NCBI GenBank assembly: GCA_022865965.1
Contig: JALHTS010000336.1
Span: 1 to 8,121, forward strand
Direction: 5' to 3'
DNA: 8,121 nucleotides
From: Ignavibacteriaceae bacterium
Lineage (GTDB): Bacteria; Bacteroidota; Ignavibacteria; Ignavibacteriales; Ignavibacteriaceae
The number at the start of each line of letters is the position of its first letter. Position 1 is the stretch's first letter. Both the position numbers and the translations under genes were made by a program. The notes under the pieces were generated by a model. That model worked only from the letters and a program-made list of their open reading frames with translations, searched no databases and was not told the origin of the DNA. Below are positions 5,161 through 8,121 of the stretch, one piece after another.

Positions 5161-8121
5161 GATTCGGGAACGTTTGGTTCCGGTAAATTCTCACCTTTTA
5201 CAATAGCTTCGTATACTTTTGCTCTACCTGAAACATCATCACTTTTTACAGTTAAAATTTCCTGAAGAATATGAGATGCGCCGTATCCTTCAAGCGCCCA
5301 AACTTCCATTTCTCCAAATCTCTGACCACCAAATTGAGCCTTACCACCAAGCGGCTGCTGGGTAATAAGTGAGTATGGACCAATTGATCTTGCATGAATT
5401 TTATCATCAACAAGGTGGCTTAGTTTAAGCATATAAATGTAGCCGCAAGTAACTTTCTGATGGAACCTTTCACCGGATCTTCCATCGATAAGTTCGGTTT
5501 TGCTTCCGCTTTCAAGTCCGGCTTTTTCAAGCCATTCTTCAACATCCTCAACGTGCGCACCGTCAAAAATCGGGGTAGCAAATTTAACTCCGAGTTTTTT
5601 TCCAACCCACCCTAAAGCCGTTTCATAAAGCTGCCCAAGATTCATTCTTGAAGGCACACCAAGTGGATTTAATATGATATCAACCGGAGTTCCATCTGGA
5701 AGGAACGGCATTTCTTCCATAGGAACAATTTTAGCAACAACACCTTTATTACCATGTCTACCTGCCATCTTGTCACCGACAGATAATTTTCGTTTCTTTG
5801 CAACGTAAACTTTTGCAAGCTGCACTATTCCCGGAGGAAGTTCATCGCCGCTTTGAATTTTTATTCTTTCGCTTTTAAATTCTTCTTCAAGATCAACGAG
5901 AATATCAAAATAATTTCTATAGAGCGATTGGATCAGATTATTTATTTTTTTGGATTCGAACCAATCAAGTGTGTAATCTAATTTGGATATATCATCCATT
6001 CCAGAAAAGGTAGTTTCTTTTATTGAAGTTCCGCTTCTGAAAACGACACTGCTGTCCAGATCTCTGATTCCTGTTGTAGTTTGTCCATTAGTAATTTTTG
6101 TTATCTTTTCAACAAATTTTTGATAATGATCGGATACTTTTTTCTTGTGCTGACTTTCAACTTGCTCTAAAGCATGTTTTTCAACTTTTTTAGAATCACT
6201 ATCTCTTCTTTTTCTACTAAAAAGTCTGGTTTTAATTACAGTTCCTTTTAACCCGGGCGGCGCTTTCAGAGAAGCATCTTTCACATCACCAGCTTTATCT
6301 CCAAAAATTGCACGGAGTAATTTTTCTTCTGGGGTAGGATCAGTCTCACCTTTTGGAGTGATCTTACCAATAAGAATATCACCTTCTTTAACTTCAGCAC
6401 CTTCACGTATAATTCCATCTTCATCCAGATTCTTTACAGCTTCTTCACTTACATTGGGTATTTCTCTTGTAAGTTCTTCTTCACCACGCTTGGTTTCTCT
6501 TACCTGAAGTTCAAATTCTTCTATATGAAGAGAAGTATAAATATCTTCGCTTACTAATCTTTCACTGAGTATTATAGCATCTTCAAAGTTATAACCTCGC
6601 CAGGGCATAAATGCAACTAAAACATTTCTTCCGAGAGCTAATTCCCCTTGATCTGTAGCAGCACCATCAGCAAGAACATCATCTTTCTTTATTCTCTGTC
6701 CTTCAGAAACAATTGGTCTTTGATTAACAGAGGTTTCCTGATTTGTTCCTTGGAATTTTGTAAGCTTATATTCTACTCTTCTTACATCGTTAAAACTTGT
6801 AAGCGCTTCAAAACTGTTTGCATTAATATCATACTTAGCAATAATTTTATTTGCATCAACATATTCAACCACACCATCATCTTCCGCTGAAAGTAAAGCT
6901 CTGGAATCACGTGCAACTTTCGCTTCCATACCCGTACCAACAATTGGAGCCTTAGGCCTTAATAGTGGAACTGCCTGACGTTGCATGTTAGAACCCATTA
7001 AAGCTCTGTTTGCATCGTCATGTTCCAAAAATGGAATGAGAGCAGCTGCTGCACTTACAAGCTGGGCAGGAGCCACATCCATAAATTGTACTTCTTCAGG
7101 ATGAACGATTGGGAATTCACCTTTAAGTCTTGATTTAACTCTTTCTTTAGCGAATCGTCCTTGTTCATCTAAAGTAGCATTAGCCTGAGCAATTGTAAAA
7201 GTATCTTCTTGCTGGGCAGTTAAATATTCAACTTCTTTAGAAACTTTGCCTTTAGTAACTTTTCTATAAGGAGTTTCCAGGAATCCATACCTGTTCACAC
7301 GTGCATAAATTGTAAGAGATGAAATAAGACCAATGTTTGGACCCTCAGGAGTTTCAATTGGACAAAGACGACCATAATGTGTGTAATGAACGTCTCGCAC
7401 TTCAAATCCGGCTCTTTCTCTTGTTAATCCACCAGGACCTAAAGCCGACATTCTTCTTTTATGTGTAAGCTCGGCAAGCGGATTTGTTTGATCCATAAAC
7501 TGTGACAACTGATTTGTACCAAAGAATGCATTTATCACACTAGTAATTGTACGAGCGTTTACAAGATCCTGAGGTGTAAAGTTTTCGGTATCGCGCATAT
7601 TCATTCTTTCTTTAATGGTTCTTGCCATTCGCGCCATACCAATATTAAATTGCTGTCCAAGTTGTTCACCTACAGTTCTTATCCTTCTGTTTCCTAAATG
7701 GTCTATATCATCAACCGAAACGTTTCCTTCCTTAAGATTAATGATATAAGTCATTATTGCAATAATATCTTCTTTTGTAAGAACTGTTGTTGTTTCAGGG
7801 ATATTAAGCTTTAACTTGTCATTCATCCTGTGACGACCAACATCTCCCAGATCGTATCTTTTATCATTAAAAAATAATTTATCAATCAATGCCTCTGCAG
7901 TTTCTACATCTGGTGATTCACCCGATCTTAATTGTCTGTATATAGCATACAAAGCTTCTTCTTTTGTGTGAGAAGTGTCTTTACGAAGAGTATTAACTAT
8001 GAGATTCTGGTAGTATGAAGAATCAGATTTCAGGAATTTCAAAGTTTCTACTTCGGCATCATCAATTCTCTCAAGATCTTCTTCGGTCAAAACGGAATCT
8101 CTCGTTAAAAAGATTTCACCG
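5103..8121 (-). CDS. rpoB: DNA-directed RNA polymerase subunit beta (C-terminal 1005 residues; 5' end beyond window)
   Basis: Beta forms one side of the RNA polymerase cleft and contributes the rifampicin pocket, the flap and part of the active centre. The frame is open to the right edge: residues [10 protein letters not shown] precede a TTG at 8090, so that TTG is internal and not the start. By comparison with compact bacterial beta subunits, roughly 260-300 N-terminal residues are missing. Fragment numbering starts at base 8120. Visible in order: GDVGRHRMN (92-100) and [12 protein letters not shown] (137-148); the rifampicin region from [15 protein letters not shown] (201-215) through [12 protein letters not shown] (220-231); [12 protein letters not shown] (253-264); [12 protein letters not shown] (505-516); an insert of about 115 residues (638-752); [12 protein letters not shown] (782-793) with the lysines matching E. 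coli Lys1065 and Lys1073; [11 protein letters not shown] (902-912); and [20 protein letters not shown] (925-944). The stop lies 41 bases before rpoC. No disruption is seen. Confidence 0.99.
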   Translation of the reverse strand, partial: GEIFLTRDSVLTEEDLERIDDAEVETLKFLKSDSSYYQNLIVNTLRKDTSHTKEEALYAIYRQLRSGESPDVETAEALIDKLFFNDKRYDLGDVGRHRMNDKLKLNIPETTTVLTKEDIIAIMTYIINLKEGNVSVDDIDHLGNRRIRTVGEQLGQQFNIGMARMARTIKERMNMRDTENFTPQDLVNARTITSVINAFFGTNQLSQFMDQTNPLAELTHKRRMSALGPGGLTRERAGFEVRDVHYTHYGRLCPIETPEGPNIGLISSLTIYARVNRYGFLETPYRKVTKGKVSKEVEYLTAQQEDTFTIAQANATLDEQGRFAKERVKSRLKGEFPIVHPEEVQFMDVAPAQLVSAAAALIPFLEHDDANRALMGSNMQRQAVPLLRPKAPIVGTGMEAKVARDSRALLSAEDDGVVEYVDANKIIAKYDINANSFEALTSFNDVRRVEYKLTKFQGTNQETSVNQRPIVSEGQRIKKDDVLADGAATDQGELALGRNVLVAFMPWRGYNFEDAIILSERLVSEDIYTSLHIEEFELQVRETKRGEEELTREIPNVSEEAVKNLDEDGIIREGAEVKEGDILIGKITPKGETDPTPEEKLLRAIFGDKAGDVKDASLKAPPGLKGTVIKTRLFSRKRRDSDSKKVEKHALEQVESQHKKKVSDHYQKFVEKITKITNGQTTTGIRDLDSSVVFRSGTSIKETTFSGMDDISKLDYTLDWFESKKINNLIQSLYRNYFDILVDLEEEFKSERIKIQSGDELPPGIVQLAKVYVAKKRKLSVGDKMAGRHGNKGVVAKIVPMEEMPFLPDGTPVDIILNPLGVPSRMNLGQLYETALGWVGKKLGVKFATPIFDGAHVEDVEEWLEKAGLESGSKTELIDGRSGERFHQKVTCGYIYMLKLSHLVDDKIHARSIGPYSLITQQPLGGKAQFGGQRFGEMEVWALEGYGASHILQEILTVKSDDVSGRAKVYEAIVKGENLPEPNVPESFNVLIKELQGLGLDIKIN
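5865..6209 (-). other. Lineage-specific insert in beta (flap-distal, SI2-like position)
   Basis: Fragment residues about 638-752 lie between [17 protein letters not shown] and [18 protein letters not shown]. coli beta has its roughly 100-residue SI2 (beta-i9) insert at the same site. The segment here is rich in charged residues (Lys and Glu) and looks largely helical at both ends, with a middle part ([18 protein letters not shown]) that does not resemble the E. coli insert. Its function is unknown to me. Boundaries are approximate. Confidence 0.7.
7428..7520 (-). other. Rifampicin-resistance-determining region of beta
   Basis: These codons cover fragment residues 201-231, matching E. coli beta residues about 507-537. 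The positions corresponding to Gln513, Asp516, His526, Arg529, Ser531 and Leu533 are all wild type. Differences from E. coli (Thr at 518, Ala at 522, Leu at 524, Met at 530) are conservative; to my recollection the first three also occur in Bacillus subtilis. A rifampicin-sensitive enzyme is predicted from this segment. Confidence 0.93.

Noticed and set aside
5420..5605. Minus-strand 61-codon frame inside rpoB
   Set aside because: It overlaps the conserved C-terminal part of beta in another frame and has no recognisable domain or independent ribosome binding site that I can support.
1231..6890. Plus-strand open frames of 66-88 codons inside rpoC and rpoB (1231-1440, 1999-2265, 2962-3162, 4445-4645, 6648-6890)
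   Set aside because: They lie wholly antisense to highly conserved polymerase genes, have low-complexity Phe/Asn/Ile/Ser-rich translations typical of the reverse of A+T-rich coding DNA, and resemble no family I know.
1..8121. Mobile elements, CRISPR arrays, tRNA or rRNA genes, riboswitches, toxin or defence modules
   Set aside because: Nearly every base is accounted for by four essential genes; the two spacers of 41 and 166 bases hold no direct-repeat array, transposase remnant or cloverleaf-like sequence.
261..8121. Resistance mutations in rpsL or rpoB
   Set aside because: Lys43 and Lys88 of S12 and the main rifampicin-pocket residues of beta are of the sensitive type; the differences from E. 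coli seen there are conservative lineage variants.

Overview
The window is an ordinary, strongly conserved bacterial information-processing locus. All genes lie on the minus strand, in the transcription order rpoB - rpoC - rpsL - rpsG. It contains the C-terminal three quarters or so of the RNA polymerase beta subunit (entering from the right edge), the complete beta' subunit, complete ribosomal protein S12, and the first 85 residues of ribosomal protein S7 (leaving at the left edge). This is the classic junction of the rif/beta operon with the str operon. No mobile element, CRISPR array, RNA gene or accessory system is visible.

Lineage: the DNA is clearly A+T rich. The start of beta' ([20 protein letters not shown]), the trigger-loop form LTLRTFH and the large inserts in beta and beta' resemble the Bacteroidota/Chlorobiota/Ignavibacteria assemblage. 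Two features argue against a classical Bacteroidota member: strong AGGAG-type Shine-Dalgarno sites before rpoC and rpsL, and a near-consensus sigma70-type promoter (TTGACA, 17-bp spacer, TATATT) before rpsL. A Chlorobiota/Ignavibacteria-type bacterium is the best guess, by recall of family sequences only.

Layout, right to left in transcription order: partial rpoB (8121 to 5103); a 41-base spacer with the rpoC ribosome binding site; rpoC (5061 to 805); a 166-base spacer with no recognisable intrinsic terminator but a good promoter and ribosome binding site for rpsL; rpsL with a GTG start (638 to 261); three bases; and rpsG (257 to 1, partial). No gene-free stretch exceeds 166 bases.

Functionally, beta and beta' form the catalytic core of RNA polymerase, and S12 and S7 belong to the decoding centre and the head of the 30S subunit. 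All active-site and metal-binding motifs within the window are intact. The main rifampicin and streptomycin target residues are of the sensitive type. I see no convincing undescribed system. The points worth a second look are regulatory (the rpsL promoter without a preceding terminator, the three-base rpsL-rpsG gap, an inverted repeat over the rpoB stop codon) and structural (lineage-specific inserts in beta and beta').
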